64,000 nt of DNA from Ectothiorhodospiraceae bacterium (GTDB lineage Bacteria > Pseudomonadota > Gammaproteobacteria > SZUA-152). Shown one piece after another: positions 17,690 to 27,365 of this stretch. The notes beneath the pieces are model-generated. The model did no database searches. It saw only the letters and a list, made by a program, of their open reading frames with translations, and was not told the DNA's origin. Position 1 is the stretch's first letter. The number at the start of each line of letters is the position of its first letter. Location of the stretch: NCBI GenBank assembly GCA_002401775.2, contig NVUB02000070.1, positions 1-64,000 of the forward strand, read 5' to 3'. The position numbers and the translations under genes are program-made.

Positions 17690-20646
17690 TATGACGGCCT
17701 CCAGTCTTTAATCAGGGTGACGTCCAGATTAGCACCGGCGAAATCAGTTTTGCCCATAAAGGTCCGTAAAAAATCGACGCCATATAGGTTGGCGTACTTG
17801 AAATTGGCATTCATTAATTTTGCTTTCGCGAGTGACCCTTCCATGATGTCGGCATTGTTAAAGTTGGCGCGTATCAGATTAGCTTTCCGGAATTGACATT
17901 GACGCAACTTGGCATCGCTAAAATCAGCATTTTCCATAACGGCGGAATTACAATTTCCATTTTCCATTTTTACTGCTTTAAAATTGGCATTGATGAAAAT
18001 CATATTTTGGAAATTGGCCTTGTCGAGGCAGGTACCGACGAAACTTGAGTTTTCAATTTTACAGTCTTCCGGTTCTGTAGCTGCCCAGCAATTAGCCAGC
18101 ATGTTAGCTTGATCAAACTTGCTGTTTTTAATGCTGGATTCTGCCCATGTGCATCTCGGCATTTCGGCCTTGATGAAGGTGCAGTCATCAAAATGGCTGT
18201 CGATCATGGCGCTGCGCGTCAGGTCACAGCCATCAAATTTAGCCGATGAAAGTGAGATTTTGATAAACTTCATTTCAACCATGCTGGCGTCAACAAAAAT
18301 ACAATGGTTGAAGTTGATTTCCAACGGTTCTATTTCATTGAGTTGGGCGCGCGTGAAATTACTGCCTGTAAAATCACTTTTGGAGAATTTTGCAGCAGTA
18401 AAATCACAGTCCGTAAAATTCGTTCTGTGAGCTTTTACTGCACCAACATTGGCTCCTTTAAGGTTTGAGCCCGTTAAATCGGCATTGTCCAATATGGCTC
18501 TAGCCAGTATCGCGCCTTCAAAGTTAACGCCCCGTAAGCTACAGCCAGTAAAATTGACTTGTTCGAGATAGGTGTTGCTCAGATCAATGCCGTCCAGTTT
18601 CTCGCCGCTCAAATCCAGGCAGGCCCAGTCTTTGTTTGCAACAGTGTGAGACTGAAGTACATCTTTCAGGAATTCAGTTTTTACAGCATCGTCAGCACGA
18701 GAGTGGGGTGTTAGCCCGGGCTGTTGAAAGTGCGCTGAACCTCTGTAAATTTCCTTAAAATCCTTTTCAGCCTGAATAAAACTTTCTTTCATCTCTTCTG
18801 TATTGTCTACTTGAGATTGATTAATGATGTCTTCGTATTGTTTGATTTTTTCCGGGTCTGTTTCGGTGGCCAACATGTTTTGTAGTTGGATCATGCCTTC
18901 GTTTATTTGGGGTGATACATCGCCTAAGGCAGAGGATATTTTTTCAATATCCACTCTAGGTAAAGGTACCTTGACTTGAGGGGGCTCACCAGAGATGCCC
19001 GCGTTTTTAATGTCGGTAAATTGCGCGAGTGATTCTTCCATTTTGGCGCGTTGCTCAGGGTCTATGTCCTTCAGGTTATCCATTTTACTTTTAGTTTGTT
19101 CTGCCAGCGTGTCCTGCATTTTGTCGAGTTCAGTCAATGCCAGTTTTTGTTTTTTGTCCGTGAGGATGTTGATTTCATCGAAAATTTTATCGATTTTATC
19201 GAAGGAGAAATTTTTTAAGCGTATTTGCTTTGGGTCGCCACTGGTAATACCCGGTAGAATTTCTTCCAGTTTCTTATTTAATGCGGCAACATCAGGGTCA
19301 AGTTCCATTTTTTGCGGCGAAGCAGGGTTTAATAATTCATCCAAATTAAGCTTTTCAATGTCAGCATCCGGTGTTACGTTTTCCATATTCTTGTCCAGTA
19401 ACGCCGATGCTTCTTCCATTTTTTCTTTGACTAATGCCTCAGAGGCCGCCATCTTTGCGTCAATGTTGTTGGTGAACGGGCTTTCTTCCATGTCTTCCAG
19501 CGCCATATCCTGAAGCAAGTCCATGGCTGATTCTTCTTTAGTCGGGATAAGGTCTTCTGTATTGAAATGGTTCAGCAAGGCGTCATCGCTGTTTAACCGG
19601 CGTTGCAGCGCATTTTGATAGTAAGCGACGGAACGCGGTTCTTCGTCTCGGCTTTCGAAGGCCACCAGCAGGTTTTTAATTTGGTCGGCTTCGTCGTCGG
19701 TCACCTCGGCTACGCCTCGCCAAATAAGGTGTGCCAGGTCTTTTTCAGGGAAAAACCAGACAGTATCGAGATTCAGCGGAAGCTCAATGATGTCAGTTTT
19801 TATTGACTGTGGCGTATCCCCATTTCCCTCTGGCTTCCCCTCTGGCTTCCCCTCTGGTTTGTCGTCGGCTTTGTGCTCTTCAATGAAACATCGCGCTACA
19901 TAGTTCGGCAACTGGCCCTTTATGATCGGGTTTTCAGGATGCATATTATGGATTTCAAAGGATTCGTCGCCTACAAAATAACCCTTGTTCCATTGGTCTT
20001 CGGGCCCCGCCATAAAAAAGCGCCAGTCAAAGTCAGGTGTATAACCGGGGAAATATTTTTCCAGGTAATCATCACCATAAGTCCCCTGGAATCGCAGTCG
20101 TTGTGGCCAGGAAGGGTCGAGGGGGGCGAAACCAGCAGGGTTAGTTTGACTGGACGCTGAGGTAATGAGCTTTTTGGGGTTTTCTATTTTTGGCAGATTT
20201 TCAGACTCATACCCCATTCCTTTTGGATTTTTTTCAAAACCATTACCACCGTAGGCCGTCGCATAGTCCAGCGGTAATTCCGAAAAAGGGATGGGGTCAG
20301 TGGGTAGGCCTAAATTCCACTCGCGTTCGCCAAACAGGTAGAGTTCTTTTTCTTTTTCCCCTAAACGAATTTTCACTTTACCGGCGGGAACTGGCTCGCC
20401 ATTTCTGGAATAAAAAGTGCCTGAAGCCAAAAATTCTGATTGGGGCTTGGGCATACCACTATCAGGAATAATATGGTCTCCCATGCATTCAAAGGCATCT
20501 TTCTGGAATTCCATTTCCAGAAGAGATTTTCCGGTTTTAAGGCTTAAGCCTAAGGTGACAGAAGCAATGAAATAAAACTTATTGTCTTGTTCTAATACCT
20601 GATGATTAACACTGAGTTGTAATGGGCGAATTATATTTTGCATCAT
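17689..20646 (-). CDS. DUF2169 adaptor fused to pentapeptide repeats (module B)
   Basis: 985 residues with the same plan as 8368-11226: DUF2169 at about 1-345 (SGMPKPQSE, YATAYGGNGFEKNPKG), a long charged helical middle at about 375-650, and pentapeptide repeats at about 690-975 ending KDWRPS. A short KPEGKPEGKPEG run near residue 260 comes from three 12-bp units at about 19826-19861. The start ATG overlaps the vgrG stop by one base (TGATG). Family role: adaptor loading cargo onto VgrG. The sequence is diverged from module A except for the domain plan and motif islands, so the duplication is not recent across this gene. Confidence 0.85.
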   Translation of the reverse strand: MMQNIIRPLQLSVNHQVLEQDNKFYFIASVTLGLSLKTGKSLLEMEFQKDAFECMGDHIIPDSGMPKPQSEFLASGTFYSRNGEPVPAGKVKIRLGEKEKELYLFGEREWNLGLPTDPIPFSELPLDYATAYGGNGFEKNPKGMGYESENLPKIENPKKLITSASSQTNPAGFAPLDPSWPQRLRFQGTYGDDYLEKYFPGYTPDFDWRFFMAGPEDQWNKGYFVGDESFEIHNMHPENPIIKGQLPNYVARCFIEEHKADDKPEGKPEGKPEGNGDTPQSIKTDIIELPLNLDTVWFFPEKDLAHLIWRGVAEVTDDEADQIKNLLVAFESRDEEPRSVAYYQNALQRRLNSDDALLNHFNTEDLIPTKEESAMDLLQDMALEDMEESPFTNNIDAKMAASEALVKEKMEEASALLDKNMENVTPDADIEKLNLDELLNPASPQKMELDPDVAALNKKLEEILPGITSGDPKQIRLKNFSFDKIDKIFDEINILTDKKQKLALTELDKMQDTLAEQTKSKMDNLKDIDPEQRAKMEESLAQFTDIKNAGISGEPPQVKVPLPRVDIEKISSALGDVSPQINEGMIQLQNMLATETDPEKIKQYEDIINQSQVDNTEEMKESFIQAEKDFKEIYRGSAHFQQPGLTPHSRADDAVKTEFLKDVLQSHTVANKDWACLDLSGEKLDGIDLSNTYLEQVNFTGCSLRGVNFEGAILARAILDNADLTGSNLKGANVGAVKAHRTNFTDCDFTAAKFSKSDFTGSNFTRAQLNEIEPLEINFNHCIFVDASMVEMKFIKISLSSAKFDGCDLTRSAMIDSHFDDCTFIKAEMPRCTWAESSIKNSKFDQANMLANCWAATEPEDCKIENSSFVGTCLDKANFQNMIFINANFKAVKMENGNCNSAVMENADFSDAKLRQCQFRKANLIRANFNNADIMEGSLAKAKLMNANFKYANLYGVDFLRTFMGKTDFAGANLDVTLIKDWRPS

Positions 20647-23600
20647 CAGGTGAATTTAAAACCTTTTGTATCCAGTTTTAATGCGCCAGACTCAAGACTC
20701 AGTTTCTCATCTTTAAGTACAAGACCATCTGATTTCAATTTAGTCAGCATTTGTTCCAGAACTAAATTACGTGATTTTGCTTCAATGGCTTCCTCTTTTG
20801 CCGCTTTAAATCCGATGGTTTTAAATTCAAATTTACCGGTTATTTCATTCATTTTAATCTCGCCGCCGAGCTTTCTTTCGAAACTCATGTACAAGCCAGC
20901 AGCTGCCTTAACTTCAAACTCTATGCCTAACGAGGCACTGATATCAATTTTCATACCTACACTGGCACTTAATGAAATATCCATGCTGTTGAGACTGAGA
21001 TCCAGATGTAATTTTGGCAATGAAGGGAGTGTTAGATTGGCGAAGAAGTGACCGTGATTCACATATTCAGCACTGATCAGTTCGCCAGAGACCTGATCCC
21101 AGTGAAGTTCGGTTTTGGTGTTTTTTTCATATCGTTCCCATACACATTTTTTTCCTTCACCATCAAACTTGAATTCTTCATGTCTCCCTCCGTAACGGAA
21201 TTCATAGCTATCACCGCGCTGGTGTTCTTCCTTGTGGCCGATGTTGATATCGATGGTATTACCTTTATTGAAACTGTAATGATCTCCAAAAGACTTTTCT
21301 ACCCAGGTGGTATCTGTATGCATGGGGCCAAGCTTGGAATCAGCATCTGATCCGAAACTTTGGGTATTATCAAAATCATCATTGGGTTTTCCGGTAGTGG
21401 TATTAACTTTTGTAAAACTGCTGCCTACAATACCACGCCAGGATTCGATTTTTCCTGACCCGGGTCCCGCGATAACGTCACCAATATCGACTTGAATGGT
21501 TTCGGCGCCCGAGACATTTACCGCACCGATGATTACTCCTGACACTAATCCTCCTGCGGTACCTGCTAGAATACCGCCAACAAGACTGCCTATATGTGGA
21601 GCTGAAACACTCACGAGAGGTGTGACAAGTGCTACCGTTGTCAAGGTATTTAAGAGCGATATTCCCATCTGAATACGTTGACTATCGGCCGTATTTAAGG
21701 ACGTCCCAGAACCATCTGTTGGCCATGTTAGAGAGTTTCGCTGATTAAGTTTGGCAGACTGATTGATCCAGTCCTCTGCATAACTATTACCGAGATTGTA
21801 ATTCCAATAACCCCCAAAATCGTAAATGTTACCTTCCTGGGTATTGACGGTATCGAGGCTGGAGAGTTGGACGTGGGCGTTGTTAATAACAGTGCATAAG
21901 AAATTTTTGGATTCGGCGTCAGTTATAGCGCTTTCATCAAAATTTTTAAGGCCGGTTGGGGTATAACTTTTACTGGTACCGGCAAATTTATCATAAAGGT
22001 CACCAATTTGATTGGTCGGATCACCGCTGCCTTTTCGAGGTAAAGATGCGCTGGACGGGGTGCCTTTGGTGTATTCGGCATGTTGGCTTTGGGCTTCCTG
22101 ATATAAATTCCCGGATGTTTGAATGCGTATACCGTGGCCAGTCAGTCTATCGATAAACTCATCGCCCACAGTGACTGTGCGAATGGCGGTATCAGTGTCG
22201 TCCACATATTCCAGGTAATAAATATCATCGGCATTGGTGTCGACTGCGGTTACTGTCGATCCATCTGCGCGCCGAATGGTTGTGGGTGCAGAAATTGGCG
22301 TATTAGTACCATCTTTGCTGCTATAGGCTCCTTGTTCGGTATAGCTGGCCCCTGATGCCAAATAGATGGTTGCGGAACCGTTGAGTGTTACTGGGTCATT
22401 GGGCGCACCAATGCGCACCCAGGAGTTAGCCATGGGGCTTTCCATCATAATCCGTTCTGAGCCTGGCTTGTCCTCCATTCTGATTCTGTTATTGCCTTTG
22501 GTACGGATGACCGATTCAGTCGGTTTATCGCTGGTTAATAAACTGGGGTTGGAGGCATTGGGCAAGGCACCTGAAATAACCGGTCTGTCCGGGTCACCAT
22601 TAATAAAGGTGAGCAATACTTCGGTGCCACCGCGTAACGGGAAGTACATGCCTTCACCTTCGCCGACGTAGGGTTGGGCCATGCGTATCCAGCAACTGGC
22701 TTTGCGGTCTGGGTCGGTGCTGGTTTTGCTGCCGTCGGCTTTGTCGAAGGGCATGTGAACGCGGTAACAGCCGTCTTCATTAATCTCCGCCATGTCTGTC
22801 GCGGCTTCAGAGTAAACGAAGGCGGTCATGGTGCCGAAAAAACGGGGCTTCGGTGTTTTTATGGCTGGGCGAAAGGGTATGCTGGCTTCGGTGGCGACAA
22901 AGGTGTTGTTATAGATGGGTTTAGTTTCACCGCTGTCTGAGGCATTTTGGTCAAGGAACTGGCCTTCGTGTGTGACTTCGGTAATGAGGTAATTAATGTC
23001 GTTATATTTGTCGTTGGGGTGGCTGCCTAATTTGAAGGTGAAGCCCGCATTAAAGCCACTGATACCACTCTCGCCGTAGTATTGTGTTTTACGGCAGATA
23101 AAGGCTTCTGCTCTCACTTGGGCCAGATGTTCGGCTTCGCCCTCGGTTAAGAAATTTTCACCATAGAGGTATTCGGTACCTTGCCCGGCACTGTCGATTG
23201 TTTGAGTATCGTAGACATCCAATGAAGGTTGTTCCGGATTGTAATCGCGTACGGTGACGTTTTCTGGTTGCCGTTGTTTACGGCACAGCCAGGACTGGAC
23301 AGATTCGCCAACACGATGAGATTGCGGCGCAGTGTCGAAGGTAGCGGCGGGTTGTGAGATATCATCATATTGCGCATCGTCTGCGATAACGAGCATTTCG
23401 GCATCAACACCTTGCTCGAAGAAAAAATAGATGCCTTCGTTTTCCATGAGACGGGAGATGAAGGCAAAATCAGACTCGCGGAACTGGCAAACGTAATCTC
23501 TTTCCAGCAGCGTTCCTTTGATGTTAGTGAGGTCATAGTCTACATTTTCGGTCAGGTCAGCATTGTTCAATACGGTACGAATGATATTGTCGACCGTTTT

Positions 23601-23936
23601 TTCGGCGGTGTAGATTTCGTTGGTTTTGTACGTTGAAAGGTTCCACAGGCGTGGGACCAGCACCGCCTGATAAAAAACATAGTCTCCGGACATTCTGACT
23701 TCATCGAAGGTGCTTAATATTCCATGCACAGGGGATTCGCCTTCGCCGATGTCAATGCTGAACCGGGCGGAGCTATCTAGCATGTCGTCCAGGTCAATGG
23801 CCGCAGCCAAAGGTGCTTTGAGCGTAATATCGTACCGGTAGAGGTTGGATATACTGTCTGTTGCGGTATAACTCACCACGGAAAAAAGATCACCACCAGT
23901 CGCATGGCTTGTGAATTTGAATGTTGGAGAGGTCAT
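20646..23936 (-). CDS. vgrG: VgrG spike protein with long C-terminal extension (module B)
   Basis: 1096 residues. The first roughly 500 are very close to the module A VgrG (gp27-like, then gp5-like OB with the same WIRMAQPYVGEGEGMYFPLR). Beyond about residue 510 the two diverge strongly. Shared islands remain: SSLDTxxTQEGN with YDFGGYWNYNLGNSY (about 21770-21875), and RYGGRHEEFKFDGEGK. A Gly/Ala/Val-rich hydrophobic segment (about 21510-21670, residues about 755-808) lies in the same place as in module A. The C-terminus ends in charged helical sequence. This pattern (conserved delivery half, swapped payload half) is typical of polymorphic VgrG cargo, but no known toxin family is recognised. 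Confidence 0.92.
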   Translation of the reverse strand: MTSPTFKFTSHATGGDLFSVVSYTATDSISNLYRYDITLKAPLAAAIDLDDMLDSSARFSIDIGEGESPVHGILSTFDEVRMSGDYVFYQAVLVPRLWNLSTYKTNEIYTAEKTVDNIIRTVLNNADLTENVDYDLTNIKGTLLERDYVCQFRESDFAFISRLMENEGIYFFFEQGVDAEMLVIADDAQYDDISQPAATFDTAPQSHRVGESVQSWLCRKQRQPENVTVRDYNPEQPSLDVYDTQTIDSAGQGTEYLYGENFLTEGEAEHLAQVRAEAFICRKTQYYGESGISGFNAGFTFKLGSHPNDKYNDINYLITEVTHEGQFLDQNASDSGETKPIYNNTFVATEASIPFRPAIKTPKPRFFGTMTAFVYSEAATDMAEINEDGCYRVHMPFDKADGSKTSTDPDRKASCWIRMAQPYVGEGEGMYFPLRGGTEVLLTFINGDPDRPVISGALPNASNPSLLTSDKPTESVIRTKGNNRIRMEDKPGSERIMMESPMANSWVRIGAPNDPVTLNGSATIYLASGASYTEQGAYSSKDGTNTPISAPTTIRRADGSTVTAVDTNADDIYYLEYVDDTDTAIRTVTVGDEFIDRLTGHGIRIQTSGNLYQEAQSQHAEYTKGTPSSASLPRKGSGDPTNQIGDLYDKFAGTSKSYTPTGLKNFDESAITDAESKNFLCTVINNAHVQLSSLDTVNTQEGNIYDFGGYWNYNLGNSYAEDWINQSAKLNQRNSLTWPTDGSGTSLNTADSQRIQMGISLLNTLTTVALVTPLVSVSAPHIGSLVGGILAGTAGGLVSGVIIGAVNVSGAETIQVDIGDVIAGPGSGKIESWRGIVGSSFTKVNTTTGKPNDDFDNTQSFGSDADSKLGPMHTDTTWVEKSFGDHYSFNKGNTIDINIGHKEEHQRGDSYEFRYGGRHEEFKFDGEGKKCVWERYEKNTKTELHWDQVSGELISAEYVNHGHFFANLTLPSLPKLHLDLSLNSMDISLSASVGMKIDISASLGIEFEVKAAAGLYMSFERKLGGEIKMNEITGKFEFKTIGFKAAKEEAIEAKSRNLVLEQMLTKLKSDGLVLKDEKLSLESGALKLDTKGFKFT

Positions 23937-24016
23937 TTGTCTGCCTGAATCAAAAAGTATATGTTTATTTTTAAAGATTGTTCTTAAGGCTTATCTTTTT
24001 GTAAGCCTTTATTGTT

Positions 24017-24114
24017 GTAGGTCATGTTACGAAGTTACATGACGATCATTTTTATTCGAGAGCCGCTGTGCTCGATTAAAGCCTTGCGTCACGTAGCGGC
24101 GCAACGTGACCTAC
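24017..24114. repeat. 98-bp palindromic element, copy upstream of vgrG (module B)
   Basis: It begins GTAGGTCATGTTACG and ends CGCAACGTGACCTAC, with inner arms ACATGACG/CGTCACGT. It is 98 bp, the same length and terminal design as the copies at 53429 and 53618, but with a diverged centre. It probably sits in the 5' region of vgrG. Confidence 0.85.
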
Positions 24115-24121
24115 GAAAATA

Positions 24122-24176
24122 AGGACTCAGCACTCAGCACATTGCCGTTGATTATCGTGGCTGAAGCCGCTCCTAC
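24122..24176. repeat. Heptad units followed by half of a REP palindrome
   Basis: AGGACTCAGCACTCAGCAC (heptad family) is followed by ATCGTGGCTGAAGCCGCTCCTAC, which is only the right arm of the REP family seen at 5969. It is a truncated element. Confidence 0.7.
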
Positions 24177-24206
24177 GCACTGCCGCATTATTTTCCTATG
24201 GGGCAT

Positions 24207-25208
24207 TTAATGCGGAACGGCGTCGGAAACAGATTGTTGCGAAAACTGATTGAGCGGTAAGGTAATCTCCAGTGTCTCCGGGTTACTGTCGGCGAGTAAC
24301 CATGTGGTATATCCGAGGGATGACCACTGTTCACCCCCAAGGGTCGAGGATTTCGCACTCTCTTTTTCGATGATTAATTTAATATCGGTTTCTAATGGTA
24401 ACGATAGATAAAACTGACACAGTTGTTTGATGAAGACGATGGTTTCCTGGCGATTAAAATAGGTATGAAAGGTTGCTTCATCCATTGGGCCGATGGAAAT
24501 GGTGAATTTTCCGCTTAAATCATCAATCTCACCGCCCAGCATGGTGTCTTTGCCGAGGGTGTTGGCTTGTTTGCCAATGTGCAACTGTTGGTCTTTCGTA
24601 ATGGCGACCGTACGGCGCACACAGGGAATGATATTAATGGTGGTATCACCCAGATAGTCTTTCAGAATGGTTTCCAAGCCCATTGGTGATTTGGGCTGTT
24701 GCATTAATATTCCGGCGTAACGCATTAATACGTAGGGGTTGTCGACGGTTTTAAGAAACTCTTCCGAGCCGATACCAAACAGGCTGAAGATGATCTGCCA
24801 ATAGGCTTCATTTTGGGCTTCAACGGCGTTGTGGCTGAAACGGTATTTATGCCATGCCTGATAGAGCAGGGGAAAGAGTTGATGGTGAAAAATATCCAGG
24901 AAGCCACGCTGGCTGTTTTGCTCGTCCCATTCTTCATCGAGCAGGTCTTCAGTGATGAAGGTGGGTAAGGGAGAGGAAACGCCGTACAGGCCCATAAATG
25001 TGGTGGTTAAACTGAATCCACTGTTGTTTTCTAATTCTTCAACTGCGGAAATATCAGCATCGGGAAAATCCAGGCTGAGTTCCGGGCGAATTTTAAGCGT
25101 GGGGGCTCGTCGTCCTTTGCGATCTTCCTGGAGACGCTTTAATAGGCGTACGGCCTGGTAAAAATCGTATTCTGAAGCATTCTCCAGAATGTCATCTTTT
25201 AGGTTAAT
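24207..25208 (-). CDS. tssG: T6SS baseplate subunit TssG (apparent ATT start)
   Basis: TssG is a baseplate wedge subunit that works with TssE, TssF and TssK. The first ATG in frame (24995) would remove about 70 conserved residues. The frame continues upstream through SEYDFYQAVRLLKRLQEDRK, the characteristic TssG N-terminus. There is no ATG, GTG or TTG between the in-frame stop at 25265-25263 and that segment. An ATT at 25208 has GGGAGG six bases upstream (25215-25220), ideal spacing, and overlaps the end of tssF by ten bases. Starting there gives 333 residues, about the usual family length, with the N-terminus (fMet)NLKDDILENASEYDFYQA. Identity is certain; the start is inferred, and an ATG misread as ATT cannot be excluded. 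Confidence 0.85.
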   Translation of the reverse strand: MNLKDDILENASEYDFYQAVRLLKRLQEDRKGRRAPTLKIRPELSLDFPDADISAVEELENNSGFSLTTTFMGLYGVSSPLPTFITEDLLDEEWDEQNSQRGFLDIFHHQLFPLLYQAWHKYRFSHNAVEAQNEAYWQIIFSLFGIGSEEFLKTVDNPYVLMRYAGILMQQPKSPMGLETILKDYLGDTTINIIPCVRRTVAITKDQQLHIGKQANTLGKDTMLGGEIDDLSGKFTISIGPMDEATFHTYFNRQETIVFIKQLCQFYLSLPLETDIKLIIEKESAKSSTLGGEQWSSLGYTTWLLADSNPETLEITLPLNQFSQQSVSDAVPH

Positions 25209-26926
25209 GGACGGCCTCCCAGCATGGCGGGCCAGACAAATTCTTCGCCGCTGGTTTCGTCTTTAAATATCAGGCGTGTGTAGCAATTAATGGAGGAAAA
25301 ACTGGCCAGTAACTGGTTGAGAATTGTGCCAAACAGATAAAAGTCTCCGTGACAGGCGAAGTGATCAAGCCGTGCAACAATATTAATGGCCTGGCCACGC
25401 ATGATCAGCCCGGAGACAAAACGGTCTTCAGTGGTCACCGTTAAATCAGATATGCTGTCGATGCGACGACGGTCTGCCATTTCTTCATTTTTATTTTTAC
25501 CACCGCCAAAGATATAAAGATTCAGCAGTGCTTTCAGGTTTTCAGCATCGGCAAGGGACAGCAAGTTAAGGGAAAGATGTGACATCAAACGCCATAATAC
25601 ATTTTTGCCAGTAGGGACCTGATAACAGTCTGTGGCCGGTGTGATATTTTTAAACTCGACTAATTCTGAGGTGGAACTGGTGGCCTTACAAATATCCCCC
25701 GGACGCAGGCCAGCAGGTAGACTTCCATTACTACAGGTTAACTGAGCGATAATGGTTTCCTGATCCGGAATGCCATAATCCTGCGGGTAGCTGATGGTGA
25801 TATAGGGCTCATTGATTTTGCCAGATTCCGAAGGTCGAAAAGTGGTTTGGTAAACCGGCGCAGACTGTGCGCTGGGGTCAAACATTCCGATGGGCTTATA
25901 TTCGGTTTTTTTGGCCTGTTTACGATTATGACCAACAATGGATTTGATCTCATAGATTTGAGTGCTTTCATCTTTAGCGCGAGAAGGGCGTAGCGGTACT
26001 TCACTTTGTCGGTGAGTAATGGCAGTGGGTTCTGCTTCATGCTCAAACAGGTTTATCGCCGGAGTAGCATGTAATACAAACCAGTCACTGTTTATGCGCG
26101 GCAGAATAAAAGGCATCTCTTTGCATTCTAAAATGAGCTTAAATTGACTACTGCCAATTTTGCTTTTCCACTCATTAATCCCGTGCAAATCGAGAAACAG
26201 GAACTTTTCTTTGAGCAAATAGTATTCCTGTATCAGACGGTAGGCTGGAAATGAGTTGCCGGGATAGGGAATAAGCCCTTCTTCGGCAGACATGCCCGCC
26301 GGTGTTAACTGTTCCGTATCAATTTCATGCTTTCCCGATGGTGTTTCAATGTACATTTTGTCGAGATAGTGTTGCATGGCCATAAACAGGTTGGTGGCCC
26401 CGGAAAGGTCACCGTGAATATGCAGACGTAGTTTGTTTGAGGTCCATTCGCTCAGACTCACACCGGATAGATTGAAACTGATTTCAATGCGCTTGCGACT
26501 GCTGCCGAGATCCGCGATGGTTGCATCGGTAACGGATAGTGGTATCGCTTCGACTTCAGAGCAGGTACGAAAACGGCATTTACTGCCTTCGACATCAATG
26601 GAATCAATATAGGTGCCAACCGGGATGGTGAGTTTACCTTTTAGAATATTCTTAGGGGTAAACTGAATAATCGTCGCAGAGGGCAGGGGGCGAAGATAGT
26701 GTGGAAAGGCAAGTTGCATTATGCCCTGCGCAAACTCAGGAAAATCTTCATCCAGTTTTTGGTGAATATTGCCGGTGAGGTAAGCAACACCTTCGAGTAG
26801 GCGTTCAACGTCCGGGTCAGGACTCGGGCCTGCCAAATGGGGGGCGAGTGCAGGGTTAGCGCGCGCAAAAATGGCGGCCTCTTCCCGTAATCCGGTTAAT
26901 GCTTTTTTGTAATATTCCGTGCTCAT
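25199..26926 (-). CDS. tssF: T6SS baseplate subunit TssF
   Basis: 575 residues, near the usual TssF length (about 590). The conserved N-terminus (YYKKALTGLREEAAIFARAN, PDPDVERLLEGVAYL, FPHYLRPLPS) is intact, as is the C-terminal region around GLIMRGQAINIVARLDHFACHGDFYLFG. TssF forms the baseplate wedge core with TssG. The ATG at 26926 has AAAGG upstream. It lies 8 bp after tssE and overlaps tssG. Confidence 0.96.
   Translation of the reverse strand: MSTEYYKKALTGLREEAAIFARANPALAPHLAGPSPDPDVERLLEGVAYLTGNIHQKLDEDFPEFAQGIMQLAFPHYLRPLPSATIIQFTPKNILKGKLTIPVGTYIDSIDVEGSKCRFRTCSEVEAIPLSVTDATIADLGSSRKRIEISFNLSGVSLSEWTSNKLRLHIHGDLSGATNLFMAMQHYLDKMYIETPSGKHEIDTEQLTPAGMSAEEGLIPYPGNSFPAYRLIQEYYLLKEKFLFLDLHGINEWKSKIGSSQFKLILECKEMPFILPRINSDWFVLHATPAINLFEHEAEPTAITHRQSEVPLRPSRAKDESTQIYEIKSIVGHNRKQAKKTEYKPIGMFDPSAQSAPVYQTTFRPSESGKINEPYITISYPQDYGIPDQETIIAQLTCSNGSLPAGLRPGDICKATSSTSELVEFKNITPATDCYQVPTGKNVLWRLMSHLSLNLLSLADAENLKALLNLYIFGGGKNKNEEMADRRRIDSISDLTVTTEDRFVSGLIMRGQAINIVARLDHFACHGDFYLFGTILNQLLASFSSINCYTRLIFKDETSGEEFVWPAMLGGRPLT
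25208..25220 (-). promoter_or_regulatory. Shine-Dalgarno GGGAGG in front of an ATT start (tssG)
   Basis: On the minus strand GGGAGG-CCGTCC-ATT. The element lies inside the last codons of tssF (GGRP). A similar GGAGGCCGTC precedes the ATG at 17689, supporting its use as a ribosome binding site. Confidence 0.65.
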
Positions 26927-26934
26927 TGTGACCT

Positions 26935-27348
26935 TTATTTCACCTCAATGGCGACACTGCCATCGCCATTGAGTAATACGCTGTAGTTCAAGGGAAACAA
27001 TCCGTCCAGAAACATTAATTGACTGGTTACGCTAAACCGGAGTAGACCAAATTCATTTTTCCGGTCTTCATAATTAACGGTGACCGATTTGAGTCGGGTT
27101 TCAAATCGGTTCGTAGTATCCATGATGGCGCGTTGCATCATATCGATATCCGGGGGCGTTAGATTGTTAAAAATGTTGGTAAAATCGGGCAAGCCATATG
27201 TGTTATCAATCAGCGCCGTGCCATGTTGTGTGTTATATAACATGGAGAGGTCAGCCAAAACCGATTCGACATAGACACCGTGATCCGAAGCCGGAACCTG
27301 GCGCATACTCCACTGTTTGACGCGTTTTAAAAGACGTTCGTTAGACAT
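26935..27348 (-). CDS. tssE: T6SS baseplate subunit TssE (gp25-like)
   Basis: 137 residues of the gp25/TssE lysozyme-like fold family. In phage T4 and the T6SS this protein nucleates sheath polymerisation at the baseplate. Conserved elements are SVLADLSMLYNTQHGTAL, YGLPDF and the RFETRLKSVTV core. The C-terminus FPLNYSVLLNGDGSVAIEVK is a handshake-like strand. It follows an hcp gene and precedes tssF by 8 bp. Confidence 0.93.
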   Translation of the reverse strand: MSNERLLKRVKQWSMRQVPASDHGVYVESVLADLSMLYNTQHGTALIDNTYGLPDFTNIFNNLTPPDIDMMQRAIMDTTNRFETRLKSVTVNYEDRKNEFGLLRFSVTSQLMFLDGLFPLNYSVLLNGDGSVAIEVK

Positions 27349-27365
27349 ATGATTTGTAAGCTGGA

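Noticed and set aside
24207-24995. TssG as a 262-residue protein starting at the ATG 24995
   Set aside because: It would remove the conserved DFYQAVRLLKRL N-terminus, which is present in frame directly upstream.
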